From Pseudomonas peradeniyensis (lineage in GTDB: Bacteria; Pseudomonadota; Gammaproteobacteria; Pseudomonadales; Pseudomonadaceae): 64,000 nt of DNA. The notes below the pieces were generated by a model. That model saw only the letters and a program-made list of their open reading frames with translations, made no database searches and had not been told where the DNA came from. The stretch spans positions 248,001-312,000 of the forward strand of contig NZ_JABWRJ020000004.1 of NCBI RefSeq assembly GCF_014268935.2, given 5' to 3'. This document shows, piece by piece, positions 9,721-18,238 of this stretch. A program made the translations under genes and the position numbers. The first letter of the stretch is position 1. Every line of letters starts with the position of its first letter.

Positions 9721-9748
9721 AACATTTTCTTTCATTTGCTTTGGCAGC

Positions 9749-9768
9749 TTTCTGATTCTCATTCGTCC
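9749..9768. promoter_or_regulatory. Candidate Fur box before the second fpvG
   Basis: In the 114-bp gap between the two fpvG copies, the complementary strand at 9763-9753 reads AATGAGAATCA, matching 10 of 11 central bases of the Fur consensus GATAATGATAATCATTATC. Outer bases match less well. It suggests that copy 2 and the downstream genes have their own iron-repressed promoter. Confidence 0.45.
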
Positions 9769-9834
9769 TTACTTATGCAGCCTTCCAGGTTGAGCACAGA
9801 CTCGACCGTATTTTTATATGCAGAAGACCGAGCG

Positions 9835-11037
9835 ATGGCCCGACAATCGAGAAAGAAATCCAATTCCAAGCTGTGGTTCCTGGTCCACAGCTGGCTTGCC
9901 CTGCCGATCTGGTTCTTCGTCCTGATCGTCTGCTTCACCGGCATGCTCGCGGTGGTCAGCCAGGAGATCGTCTGGCTGGCCAACGCCGACGTGCGCGCCA
10001 GCAAGCCCGACGACGACAGCCAGCGCCTGAGCTACCAGCAGGTGCTCGACGCCATGCACAAGGCCGAACCTGAGCTGGCGGTGCGTTTCTTCAGCCAGCC
10101 GGACGGTTCGCACTTCGCCCTGCAGGCCTCGGTGACCCGCGCCGATGGCACCAACGCGCTGCTCTACGTCAACCCCTACACCGGGGCCATCCAGGGCCAG
10201 CGCCCGGATTTCGACTTCGAGGCCTTCACCCGTGCCCTGCATGGCTGGTGGCTGGTGCCCTTCACCAACGGCTACAGTTGGGGCTGGTACCTGGTGTCGC
10301 TGCTCGGGCTGCCGATGCTCGCCTCGCTGGTCACGGGGCTGGTGGTGTACAAGAAGTTCTGGCGCGGTTTCTTCAAGCCGGTGCGTACCGGCCACGGCCC
10401 ACGGATCTTCTGGGGCGACGTGCATCGGTTGGCCGGCGTGTGGTCGATCTGGTTCATCGCGGTGATCGCCATTACCGGCACCTGGTTCCTGATCCAGGCG
10501 ATTCTCGCCGACAACCACGTGACGATCTCCAGCGAGCCGATCGTGCCAGTGATCGCCCGCGAACAGGTGCCACAGACCGCCGACGGCGGCCCCGCACCAC
10601 GCATTGACCTGGACCAGGCGGCACGCATCGCCAGCCAGAAGATTCCCGGCCTGGACATCAGCTTCATCTCGCTGCCGGCCACCGCCTACAGCCACTACAG
10701 CATGGGCGGGCGTGGCTGGTACCCGCTGATGTTCCAGACCGCCGAGGTCAACCCCTACACGCGCAACGTCGACAGCCAGTTCCTGCTTGGCGACCGTTCG
10801 GCCCTCGAGTTCGTCACCGAATCCATGCGCCCGCTGCACACCGGTGATTTCGGTGGCCTGGCGATCAAGCTGATCTGGTTCTTCTTTGGCCTGGTGCTGA
10901 CCCTGATGGTGTTCAGTGGCCTGCTGATCTGGACCAAGCGCACCACCCAGGCCACCCTCGCCGCCCTCAAGCGCGGCGAGCGTCCGGCACGCAAGCGCGC
11001 CGCGGCCAGCCCAACCACCCTGGAGGCCCAACCTTGA
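9835..11037 (+). CDS. fpvG: FpvG-like PepSY membrane reductase, copy 2
   Basis: A 400-residue paralog of the preceding gene, nearly identical across the membrane segments and around LHGWWLVP, TNGYSWGWYLVSLLGLP and PLHTGDFGGL. It differs most in the first periplasmic loop (residues 50-110) and the C-terminal tail. The inferred role is the same: ferri-siderophore reduction at the inner membrane. The ATG at 9835 gives a basic cytoplasmic leader (MARQSRKKSNSKLW); the longer in-frame start at 9736 would add a non-conserved segment. Its stop overlaps the TTG of fpvH by 4 bases. P. aeruginosa has one fpvG, so this is a tandem duplication. Either copy could have diverged towards another pyoverdine or chelator. 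Confidence 0.85.
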   Translation: MARQSRKKSNSKLWFLVHSWLALPIWFFVLIVCFTGMLAVVSQEIVWLANADVRASKPDDDSQRLSYQQVLDAMHKAEPELAVRFFSQPDGSHFALQASVTRADGTNALLYVNPYTGAIQGQRPDFDFEAFTRALHGWWLVPFTNGYSWGWYLVSLLGLPMLASLVTGLVVYKKFWRGFFKPVRTGHGPRIFWGDVHRLAGVWSIWFIAVIAITGTWFLIQAILADNHVTISSEPIVPVIAREQVPQTADGGPAPRIDLDQAARIASQKIPGLDISFISLPATAYSHYSMGGRGWYPLMFQTAEVNPYTRNVDSQFLLGDRSALEFVTESMRPLHTGDFGGLAIKLIWFFFGLVLTLMVFSGLLIWTKRTTQATLAALKRGERPARKRAAASPTTLEAQP

Positions 11038-11570
11038 GCCAGACCGATACCCTGCCGCCCAGCGGCCTGAAGCAGCTGTGGCTGAAATGGCGCTTCCACC
11101 TGAACATCCTGTTGATCCTCGTGCCGCTGGGCTTCATGCCCAAGTACTTCGCCGACGCCAGCTTGTTCCGTGGCGACAGCGGCCTGGGCGCCAACATCGT
11201 CGAGAATATCCAGGTCGGGCGCTGGACCCTGGACCTGGCCGAATTGCGCGACGAGGCCCCGCGCGCCGAAGGCCCGGCCGGCTACTTCAAGGCCTTCAAC
11301 GCCGCCTGCACAAGCTGCGACGAAGGCGTCAAGGCCACCTACCTGCGGGTGGGCAAGCCGCGCAGCCTGCGCGCCGCCGGCACGATCTTCTTCGGCGCGC
11401 CGGCGCGCATGGGCACCTCGCTGCCAATCCCGCCACGCACCCGGCCCGACGCCGACATCTGGATCACCATCGAAGGCTGGGACGGCAAGATGTACCAGGC
11501 CTCGGTGCCGCTGGCCAAGGCATCCCCCGCCACTGCGGCCTGGCTCGAGAAACAAGGAGGCAACAAATGA
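11034..11570 (+). CDS. fpvH: FpvH-like membrane-anchored periplasmic protein
   Basis: A 178-residue protein in the FpvH position, an accessory to FpvG in iron release from pyoverdine. One N-terminal membrane anchor (LNILLILVPLGFMPKYFA, about residues 21-38) is followed by a periplasmic domain. That domain contains a CTSC motif near residue 88, a possible metal or redox site. The start is TTG at 11034, overlapping the stop of fpvG copy 2 (TTGA) and preceded by GGAGG at a good distance. Its own stop overlaps the fpvJ start by 4 bases. Confidence 0.8.
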   Translation: MSQTDTLPPSGLKQLWLKWRFHLNILLILVPLGFMPKYFADASLFRGDSGLGANIVENIQVGRWTLDLAELRDEAPRAEGPAGYFKAFNAACTSCDEGVKATYLRVGKPRSLRAAGTIFFGAPARMGTSLPIPPRTRPDADIWITIEGWDGKMYQASVPLAKASPATAAWLEKQGGNK

Positions 11571-11884
11571 AACAGCTGATGCGCAGGCTCGCCCTGCCCC
11601 TCTTGGCCCTGGCCGCCACCCCGGCGCTGGCGCACAACCCGATGTGCGAGTGCACCGAGCACGGCGAGCAGATCACCTGCAAGGGCGGCTTCTCCGACGG
11701 CAGCGGCGCCCCCGGGGTGACCCTGGACGTGATCGGCTACGACGAGCAGGTGCTGGTGGCGAGCAAGCTCGGCGACGACTCGACCTTGACCTTCAAGCGC
11801 CCCGAGGGTGAGTTCTACGTGCTGTTCGATGCCGGCCCCGGCCACGTGGTGGAAGTGGACCACGCCGATATCGGTGCGCCATGA
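11567..11884 (+). CDS. fpvJ: FpvJ-like small periplasmic protein
   Basis: A 105-residue exported protein with signal peptide MKQLMRRLALPLLALAATPALA and mature N-terminus HNPMCECTEHGEQITC. The clustered His and Cys residues suggest metal or disulfide chemistry. The ATG overlaps the fpvH stop and AAGGAGG lies 7-8 nt upstream. It is the third gene of the fpvGHJK set, which in P. aeruginosa works with the FpvG reductase. The exact biochemical role of FpvJ is not evident from sequence. Confidence 0.78.
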   Translation: MKQLMRRLALPLLALAATPALAHNPMCECTEHGEQITCKGGFSDGSGAPGVTLDVIGYDEQVLVASKLGDDSTLTFKRPEGEFYVLFDAGPGHVVEVDHADIGAP

Positions 11885-12450
11885 GCCGCGCCCAGGTGGT
11901 GCGCCCGGCCGGTGCCGGGCACGAGACCCTCTACGTGCTGCTGGCCGCGCTGCTGATCATGGTGCTGGCCGCCAGTGTGGTGGCCGTGCGCGGCGAGCGC
12001 GAGGATGAACAGGCCATCGCCGCCCACCAGCTCGACGCCCGCCGCGACCTCAATGCCGCCGAACAGGGCATCCACACCGACCTGTGGGTGGCCGTCGAGG
12101 AGATCCGTGCCCTGCGCGAGGACAACGGCGTCGCCCCGGACGCCCAGGTCTTGGCCGACGAGGGGCTGCCGCCGTTCGTCAGCGACGCCAGCAGCCAGAG
12201 CCGCGGCAGCCACCAGTGGTCGCTGCTGGCCAATGGCGCCTACCTGGGCCGCAGCCAGGACGCCCAACTGGCCGGCAGCTTCCTGGTGATCCTGCCCGCT
12301 GCCAACGATGCCCAGCCGGATGTCTGGCTGCGCCGCGACAGCACCGCCCTGCCCCCGGACGCGCTGGACAGCGATGCGCTGATCGCCTCCGGCTGGCAGC
12401 AGATCGTCACCCACTACGACGCCGGGGTCACCCGCCAACACCGTCACTAA
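11881..12450 (+). CDS. fpvK: FpvK-like membrane protein
   Basis: A 189-residue protein with a single N-terminal membrane helix (about residues 17-36, LYVLLAALLIMVLAASVVAV) and a hydrophilic periplasmic domain without recognised motifs. Assigned by position as the fourth member of the fpvGHJK accessory set; its ATG overlaps the fpvJ stop (ATGA). An alternative description is simply a DUF-type membrane protein of the Fpv operon. Confidence 0.75.
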   Translation: MSRAQVVRPAGAGHETLYVLLAALLIMVLAASVVAVRGEREDEQAIAAHQLDARRDLNAAEQGIHTDLWVAVEEIRALREDNGVAPDAQVLADEGLPPFVSDASSQSRGSHQWSLLANGAYLGRSQDAQLAGSFLVILPAANDAQPDVWLRRDSTALPPDALDSDALIASGWQQIVTHYDAGVTRQHRH

Positions 12451-12460
12451 GGACCTGCCC

Positions 12461-13372
12461 ATGCTTCGCTTCGCCCGCCGCACCCTGGCGCTGCTCCTGG
12501 CCTGCGCCCTGCCCGCCGTGGCCCTCGCCGACAACGGCAAGCCGCTGCGCATCGGCATCACCCTGCACCCCTACTACAGCTACGTGAGCAACATCGTCGG
12601 CGACAAGGCCGAGGTGGTGCCGCTGATCCCGGCCGGCTTCAACCCCCACGCCTACGAGCCCCGCGCCGAGGACATCAAGCGCATCGGCAGTCTCGACGTG
12701 ATCGTGCTCAACGGCGTCGGCCACGATGACTTCGCCGACCGCATGATCGCGGCCAGCGAGAAACCCGACATCAAGACCATCGAGTCCAACGCCAACGTGC
12801 CGCTGCTGGCGGCCACCGGCATTGCCGCCCGCGGCGCCGGCAAGGTGGTCAACCCGCACACCTTCCTGTCGATCAGCGCCACCATCGCCCAGGTCAACAA
12901 CATCGCCCGCGAACTGGGCAAGCTCGACCCGGACAACGCCAAGCTCTACACGCAGAACGCCCGGGCCTACGCCAAGCGCCTGCGAGCCCTGCGCGCCGAG
13001 GCCCTGGCCAAGGTCACCCAGGCGCCTGACGCGACCTTCCCCGTCGCCACCATCCATGCCGCCTACGACTACCTGGTGCGCGACTTCGGCCTGGAGGTCA
13101 CCGCCGTGGTGGAACCAGCCCACGGCATCGAACCGAGCCCGGCACAGTTGAAGAAGACCATCGACCAGCTCAAGGCCCTGGATGTGAAGGTGATCTTCTC
13201 GGAGATGGACTTCCCCTCGGCCTACGTCGACACCATCCACCGCGAGTCCGGCGTGCGCATCTACCCGCTCACGCACATCTCCTACGGCGAGTACACCAAG
13301 GAAAAGTACGAAGTGGAGATGAAGCGCAACCTCGACACGGTGGTCCAGGCCATCCAGGAGAACCGCACGTGA
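12461..13372 (+). CDS. fpvC: FpvC-like periplasmic metal-binding protein (ZnuA/TroA fold)
   Basis: A 303-residue cluster A-I substrate-binding protein with an N-terminal signal peptide (cleavage near ALADNGK). Expected metal ligands of this fold are visible as His in GFNPHAYEP, NGVGHDDF, VNPHTFLS and ATIHAAYDY. In P. aeruginosa FpvC and FpvF bind and chelate iron released from pyoverdine and present it to the FpvDE transporter. Its TGA overlaps the GTG start of fpvD. Confidence 0.85.
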   Translation: MLRFARRTLALLLACALPAVALADNGKPLRIGITLHPYYSYVSNIVGDKAEVVPLIPAGFNPHAYEPRAEDIKRIGSLDVIVLNGVGHDDFADRMIAASEKPDIKTIESNANVPLLAATGIAARGAGKVVNPHTFLSISATIAQVNNIARELGKLDPDNAKLYTQNARAYAKRLRALRAEALAKVTQAPDATFPVATIHAAYDYLVRDFGLEVTAVVEPAHGIEPSPAQLKKTIDQLKALDVKVIFSEMDFPSAYVDTIHRESGVRIYPLTHISYGEYTKEKYEVEMKRNLDTVVQAIQENRT

Positions 13373-14115
13373 CCGCCGCCGCCAACCTCACCAGCGCCTG
13401 CGGACCGCGCATCGAGTTCGACGGCATCGACCTCACCCTCGGCCGCACGCGCATTCTCGAGAACGTGCGCTTCAGCGTCGCCCCCGGCAGCGTGCACGCC
13501 ATCGTCGGCCCCAACGGCGGCGGCAAGAGCTCGCTGATCAAGACCCTGCTCGGGCAGATGCCGCACCAGGGCCAGCTGACCCTGCACTGGCCCGGTGAGC
13601 GTGAAGTGATCGGCTACGTGCCACAGGCCCTGGAATTCGACCGCGGCCTGCCAATGACCGTGGACGACTTCATGGCCGCCATGTGCCAGCGCCGCCCGGC
13701 GTTCCTCGGCCTGTCCCGGCGCGTGCGCCCGGCGATCGACGCGGCGCTGGCGCGGGTGGGCATGCTCGACAAGCGCAAACGGCGCATGGGCGCGCTGTCC
13801 GGCGGCGAGCGCCAGCGCGTGCTGCTGGCTCAGGGGCTGATCCCCGAGCCACAGCTGCTGGTGCTGGACGAGCCGATGTCGGCCCTCGACGAGGCCGGCA
13901 TCCAGGTGTTCGAGCAACTGCTGCACGGCTGGCGCCAGGCCGGCACCACCGTGCTGTGGATCGAGCACGACCTGGAAGCGGTGCTGCGCCTGGCCGACCG
14001 GGTCACCGGGCTGAGCCGCCAGGTGCTGTTCGACGCCCCGCCGGCCCAGGCCCTGACCCCCGAGCGCCTGCTCGGGCTGTTCTCCGTCCACCCGCGCAGC
14101 GAGAGCCTTGCCTGA
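13369..14115 (+). CDS. fpvD: FpvD-like ABC transporter ATPase
   Basis: A 248-residue ABC ATPase with Walker A GPNGGGKSS near residue 45, signature LSGGERQR near 145, Walker B LLVLDEP near 163 and H-loop IEHD near 202. It belongs to the metal-ABC (ZnuC-like) group. The start is GTG at 13369, overlapping the fpvC stop (GTGA), and its TGA overlaps the next ATG (TGATG). It is the energy-coupling subunit for iron import across the inner membrane with FpvE. Confidence 0.88.
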   Translation: MTAAANLTSACGPRIEFDGIDLTLGRTRILENVRFSVAPGSVHAIVGPNGGGKSSLIKTLLGQMPHQGQLTLHWPGEREVIGYVPQALEFDRGLPMTVDDFMAAMCQRRPAFLGLSRRVRPAIDAALARVGMLDKRKRRMGALSGGERQRVLLAQGLIPEPQLLVLDEPMSALDEAGIQVFEQLLHGWRQAGTTVLWIEHDLEAVLRLADRVTGLSRQVLFDAPPAQALTPERLLGLFSVHPRSESLA

Positions 14116-15014
14116 TGAGTTTCGAATCGTTCCGCCAGCTGGTCCAGGACTGGGCCACCGCTGGTTACCTGCCGGAGGCGCTGGCCTACGGCTTCGTGGT
14201 CAACGCCCTGCTGGCAGGCCTGATGATCGGCCCGGTGCTGGGCGGGCTGGGCACCCTGGTGGTGGTCAAGCGCTTCGCCTTCTTCTCCGAGGCGGTCGGC
14301 CATGCCGCACTGACCGGCGTGGCCATCGGCATCCTGCTCGGCGAGCCCTACACCGGCCCGTACGGCAGCCTGTTCGGCTACTGCCTGCTGTTCGGCATCC
14401 TGCTCAACTTCCTGCGCAACCGCACCGGATTGTCCCCGGATACCCTGATCGGCGTGTTCCTCTCGGTGTCGCTGGCCCTGGGCGCGAGCCTGTTGCTGAT
14501 GCTGGCCGGCAAGATCAACGTGCACATCCTCGAGAACGTGCTGTTCGGTTCGGTGCTCACCGTCAGCGCCCACGACCTGCTGGTGCTGGCCATCGTCGCC
14601 GTGCTGGTGCTGGCCCTGGCCCTGCCGCTGTACAACCGCATCATGCTGGCCAGTTTCAACCCGCAGCTGGCGGCGGTACGCGGGGTGGCGGTGAAGACCC
14701 TGGACTACCTGTTCGTGGTGCTGGTGACCCTGGTCACCGTGGCCTCGGTCAAGGTGATCGGCGCGATCCTGGTCGGCGCCCTGCTGGTGATCCCGGCGGC
14801 GGCGGCGCGGCTGGTCAGCCAGTCGCTCAAGGGCTTCTTCTTCGTCTCGGTGATCATCGCCACCCTGAGCACCCTGCTCGGCATCCTGCTGCCGATCGTC
14901 TTCGACCTGCCGGTGCCCTCGGGCGCGGCGATCATCCTGGTCGCCGGTGTCTGCTTCGCCCTCGCCGCCCTGGCCCGCGCCCTCGTCCCCCGCCTGCAAG
15001 GAAACCCGGCATGA
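14115..15014 (+). CDS. fpvE: FpvE-like ABC-3 metal permease
   Basis: A 299-residue hydrophobic permease of the ABC-3 (ZnuB/TroC) family with about eight predicted membrane segments. The family motif region SEAVGHAALTG (near residue 57) contacts the ATPase. It is coupled to fpvD by TGATG and to fpvF by ATGA, so the importer genes are translated as a chain. It forms the inner-membrane channel for iron released from pyoverdine. Confidence 0.88.
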   Translation: MSFESFRQLVQDWATAGYLPEALAYGFVVNALLAGLMIGPVLGGLGTLVVVKRFAFFSEAVGHAALTGVAIGILLGEPYTGPYGSLFGYCLLFGILLNFLRNRTGLSPDTLIGVFLSVSLALGASLLLMLAGKINVHILENVLFGSVLTVSAHDLLVLAIVAVLVLALALPLYNRIMLASFNPQLAAVRGVAVKTLDYLFVVLVTLVTVASVKVIGAILVGALLVIPAAAARLVSQSLKGFFFVSVIIATLSTLLGILLPIVFDLPVPSGAAIILVAGVCFALAALARALVPRLQGNPA

Positions 15015-15880
15015 CCCTGAAGAAACTCACCCTGGCCCTGGCCCTGAGCGGCCTGCCGCTGATGGCCGGCGCCACCCAGGTACTGACCACCCTGCCGGTG
15101 ACCCACAGCCTGGCCAGCGCCTTGCTCGACGGCACCTCGGTGCAACTCCAGCGCGCCGCCCCGGCCAACCTGCCGGCCAGCCGCCAGCCCTCGTACTTCA
15201 GCGGTCGTGGCGGCGTCAGCCTGCAAAAAGCGGCATCGAAAGCCGACGCGGTGATCGGCGTGCGTTCGATCTGGCGCGACGACCCGCTCTACCCCATGGC
15301 CCGGCGCAGCAACATCCGCATCGTCGAGATCGACGCCGCGCGCCCGGTGGATGGCGCCCTGCCCGGTATCGCGGTCAAGGGTGACGAGGCCTTCGCCGCC
15401 TATCCCTGGCTGAACCCGACCAACCTGGGGCGCATGGCCGATGTAGTGGCCAACGATCTCGAACGCCTCTCGCCAGCCGACAAGGCGAAGATCCAGGGCA
15501 ACCTGGCCGGCCTCAAGCGGCAGATGCTTGAGCTGACCGCCAGCAGCCAGACACGCCTGGCCGAAGTCGACAACCTGACCGTGGTCAGCCTGTCCGAGCG
15601 TCTGGGCTACTTGGCCAGCGGGTTGAACCTGGATGTGGTCGAGCAACAGCTGCCGGCCGACGACAAGTGGGACGAGGCGACGCTCATGGCACTGGGGGAG
15701 AACCTCAAGGCGCAGGATGTGGCGCTGGTGCTGCACCATCGCCAGCCGGACGCAAAGGTGGCCGAGGTGATTACCGCTTCCGGGGCGAAGTTGCTGGTGG
15801 TGGACGCCGATCCTGACGACACCGTGGCGGGGCTCAAGGCCAGTGTCGATCAGGTGGTCAAGGCCCTCGGCGACAGTTGA
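15011..15880 (+). CDS. fpvF: FpvF-like periplasmic binding protein
   Basis: A 289-residue second periplasmic binding protein of the operon with signal peptide MTLKKLTLALALSGLPLMAGA. It has a helical-backbone binding fold but fewer His ligands than FpvC, as expected for FpvF, which pairs with FpvC on ferri-pyoverdine. The ATG overlaps the fpvE stop. It is the last gene of the operon, followed after 8 bp by an inverted REP pair. Confidence 0.84.
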   Translation: MTLKKLTLALALSGLPLMAGATQVLTTLPVTHSLASALLDGTSVQLQRAAPANLPASRQPSYFSGRGGVSLQKAASKADAVIGVRSIWRDDPLYPMARRSNIRIVEIDAARPVDGALPGIAVKGDEAFAAYPWLNPTNLGRMADVVANDLERLSPADKAKIQGNLAGLKRQMLELTASSQTRLAEVDNLTVVSLSERLGYLASGLNLDVVEQQLPADDKWDEATLMALGENLKAQDVALVLHHRQPDAKVAEVITASGAKLLVVDADPDDTVAGLKASVDQVVKALGDS

Positions 15881-15888
15881 ATGCCTTT

Positions 15889-15978
15889 GTAGGAGCGGGC
15901 GTGCCCCGCGATGGCGTCAGAGCAGGCGACGATGTTGGCTCGACTGGCGCCATCGCGGGACAAGCCCGCTCCTACAGG
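15889..15978. repeat. Inverted REP pair, probable bidirectional terminator
   Basis: Two REP cores face each other: GTAGGAGCGGGCGTGCCCCGCGATGGCG and its near reverse complement ending in GCCCGCTCCTACAG. They fill the gap between the convergent fpvF and DUF1615 genes and can fold into a long stem, so they probably end both transcripts. Confidence 0.75.
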
Positions 15979-15985
15979 GACCATC

Positions 15986-17068
15986 TCAATGCTTCATGCA
16001 CCGCTGATACCGCTCATCCACCCTGCCGGCAAACCACGCGGTGGTCAGCTTGCGGGTGATCTTCGGGCTCTTCAGCTCGATCCCCGGCAAAACCGCCCGT
16101 GGCAGCGCCTTGCCCGCCTTCGCTTCGGCCAGGGCGAACACCCCGCGATACAACGCGGTGTCCTCCAGTTCCAGGCCATTCTCCTTCTCCAGCTGAGCCC
16201 TGATCTGCGGATTGCGCAGCCCCAGCTTCGTCCCCAGCTTGCGCGCCGCCTGCTCGGTGGTGCCGGGCAGGATGGCGCCGGGGGCGATCAGGTCGCCATC
16301 GAGCGCCAGCGACACCCCGCTCGCCCGGCTCAATGCGGCCTGGAACGCCGCGTTGCGGCTGGCGTACCAACCCGCGTTGAAATCGGCGAAGCGGTATAGC
16401 TGGCGCTCGTAGTGGGTGGGGTAGCCGAGCAGGTGGGCGATGCCAAAGTACATCCCGCCGCGGCGGCTGAACACCTCCTGGCGGATGCTGCCCGGATGGT
16501 CGTAGGGATAGCCCTTGGCGTGCCGCTCGGCGAAGTCCACGCTGACCTGCATCGGCCCGCCGGTGCGCACCGGGTTCAACCCGCCCAGCAGCGAGCGTCC
16601 CAACGGCAGGCCGCCGATCACCTCGTCGTACAGGGCGCTGAGCTGTTTTTCGCTGCGCACGGCGAGCAGCCGTTGCTGGTAGGTCTTGCCGTTGGCCGAG
16701 GGCGTGTCCAGCGCGCCATCGACCAGCAGCCTGGGCACATGCAGGCGCGACGCCCGGCGGTCGATCTCCTCCCGGGCGATGCGTCCCAGGTTCGGCACCT
16801 GCGGGTCGGCGTTGAAGGTGGACTCCTGCTCGGTCACCGCCAGCACCGCGCACAGGTTGCTCTTGCTCGGGCTGATGCCCTGGGCCTGGAACGCCACCTG
16901 GATATCCTCGGCCCAGCCCTGGCGGTCCTTGACCTGGGCTGGGAGCAGGCGCACGAGCTGGGCGCGGACCTTGGCCGGGTCGGATTCGGCGGCTTCCTCA
17001 CGTCGCCCGGCGCAACCCTGGAGCAGGCCCAGGGCCAGCAGCGCGGTGGTCAGCAGGCGGGCGTTCAG
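15986..17068 (-). CDS. DUF1615 lipoprotein
   Basis: A DUF1615-family lipoprotein of unknown function, about 360 residues. The first standard start (GTG at 16954) would leave 322 residues and no signal. Reading further upstream gives an open frame with a typical lipoprotein signal, NARLLTTALLALGLLQGC, whose Cys is the expected lipidation site. The only initiation codon that includes this signal is CTG at 17068, sharing bases with the TGA of the upstream hydrolase gene. I therefore infer a CTG start or an ATG-to-CTG change; this start is uncertain, the family is not. It is probably exported to the outer membrane and cotranscribed with the hydrolase. Confidence 0.8.
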   Translation of the reverse strand: MNARLLTTALLALGLLQGCAGRREEAAESDPAKVRAQLVRLLPAQVKDRQGWAEDIQVAFQAQGISPSKSNLCAVLAVTEQESTFNADPQVPNLGRIAREEIDRRASRLHVPRLLVDGALDTPSANGKTYQQRLLAVRSEKQLSALYDEVIGGLPLGRSLLGGLNPVRTGGPMQVSVDFAERHAKGYPYDHPGSIRQEVFSRRGGMYFGIAHLLGYPTHYERQLYRFADFNAGWYASRNAAFQAALSRASGVSLALDGDLIAPGAILPGTTEQAARKLGTKLGLRNPQIRAQLEKENGLELEDTALYRGVFALAEAKAGKALPRAVLPGIELKSPKITRKLTTAWFAGRVDERYQRCMKH

Positions 17069-17628
17069 GGCTGTTCACCGACCAGGTAGGTCTTGCTGAT
17101 CTGGCGGAACAGCGGGTGGCTGGAGCTGCCCAGCAACTCGAACAGTACCATCTCACGAGTGACCACCTGCGCCCCGGCATCGCGCATGCGCGTCAGGCCC
17201 GCTGCCTTGCTCTGTGGGGTGCGGCTGTCGCAGGCGTCCTCGACCACGAACACCTGCTTGCCCAGGGCGCGCAGGCCGAGCACGGTCTGCAGCACGCAGA
17301 CGTGGGTCTCCATACCGCAGACGATTACCTGTTCGCGGTCGAGCAGGCTGGGGGGCAGGCATTCGGCGGCGACGCAGGAGAAGTGCAGTTTCTCGACGAT
17401 TTCGGCGGCCGGTGCCGCGGCCCTGAGGGCGGCCAGGGTGTGGCCCAGGCCCTTGGGGTATTGCTCGGAGATTACCGTTGGGAGTTTTAGCTCGGCGGTT
17501 GCCGCGAGCAACCAGCGGGCGCGGGCCGCGGTGCCTTCGGGGTCGCTCATGGCGCCGATGAGTTTTTCCTGGATGTCGATGACCAGCAGCGTGGCCTTGC
17601 GGGGATCGATCAGCATTGGTGGTCTCAT
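17065..17628 (-). CDS. Isochorismatase-family cysteine hydrolase
   Basis: A 187-residue cysteine hydrolase of the YcaC-like isochorismatase family. The catalytic Asp is in LLVIDIQEKL (near residue 19), the Lys in EKLHFSC (near 80) and the nucleophile Cys in GMETHVCVLQT (near 111), so the triad is complete. The substrate is not predictable. ATGs at 17628 and 17616 are both possible; the second gives MLIDPRKATLL, common in the family. The DUF1615 gene follows with a 4-base overlap. Confidence 0.85.
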   Translation of the reverse strand: MRPPMLIDPRKATLLVIDIQEKLIGAMSDPEGTAARARWLLAATAELKLPTVISEQYPKGLGHTLAALRAAAPAAEIVEKLHFSCVAAECLPPSLLDREQVIVCGMETHVCVLQTVLGLRALGKQVFVVEDACDSRTPQSKAAGLTRMRDAGAQVVTREMVLFELLGSSSHPLFRQISKTYLVGEQP

Positions 17629-17729
17629 GGTTTGGGGGAAGGGGTAGCCTTACCCAGGCGGGGGGTGGCGTCAATCGGGGCTGCCGGTTTTGCAGGTGGA
17701 TTATGCGTTGGGCGTGTAGCTGAGGCCGG

Positions 17730-18022
17730 TTGTTTTGATAGTTGTATGTGCATTCATTTGCGATGTCGACGCATAGTCACCTTTTCGCCCTTACGGCGAG
17801 TTCCTTTTTGAAGGATCAAAAAGGAACCAAAAAATCCTCGCTCCGTTCATCCGGCCCCTGCGCTTCGCTCCGGGGTCCCCTCGCTCCGTTCTTGCTCCCG
17901 GGAGGACCGCGCTGAACGCCCCATCCTGGGGCGCAGCGCTTGACGGCCATCCATGGCCGTCACCTCCCTCCGCAAGAACTCCGCTCGGCCTCCTGAAGTC
18001 GCAATTGGCGGCGCCTGGACTA
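17730..18022. repeat. Left arm of a long imperfect inverted repeat
   Basis: About 290 bp that reappears in inverted order at 18239-18472 plus 19920-19985. Shared blocks include the CATTCATTTGCGATGTCGACGC stretch, an AAGGATCAAAAAG palindrome, GCTCCGTTCATCCGGCCCC, GCTCCCGGGAGGACCGCGCT and CGGCCTCCTGAAGTCGC. It contains its own small palindromes (ACGGCCATCCATGGCCGT). No convincing gene is visible in it. It looks like a dispersed Pseudomonas repeat rather than coding DNA. Confidence 0.75.
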
Positions 18023-18036
18023 TCGCGCGTTTAGAA

Positions 18037-18066
18037 GCAAGAGCAAGAGCAAGAGCAAGAGCAAGA
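18037..18066. repeat. Hexanucleotide tandem repeat, 5 x GCAAGA
   Basis: Five perfect copies of GCAAGA lie between the arms of the long inverted repeat, followed by an unusually AT-rich stretch to about 18110. No reading frame is convincing here. Confidence 0.9.
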
Positions 18067-18110
18067 AATGTGAAATTACTTATTTTACAGTTAATTATGT
18101 ATTGGCTGTT

Positions 18111-18197
18111 CCGGCCCTTTCGCTGGGCAAGCCCGCTCCTACAGGATTATATATAACGGCGACTATCGCGTGGGAGCGGGCTTGCCCCGCGATACGG
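18111..18197. repeat. Inverted REP pair inside the long inverted repeat
   Basis: A REP at 18111-18145 (TTTCGCTGGGCAAGCCCGCTCCTACAGG) faces a second at about 18165-18197 (GTGGGAGCGGGCTTGCCCCGCGAT), separated by a short AT-rich spacer. It forms the loop region of the 17730-18472 palindrome. Confidence 0.8.
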
Positions 18198-18238
18198 TCG
18201 AGAGATCAACTAAGCTTTCAACTAGCGACAGCTGCGCC

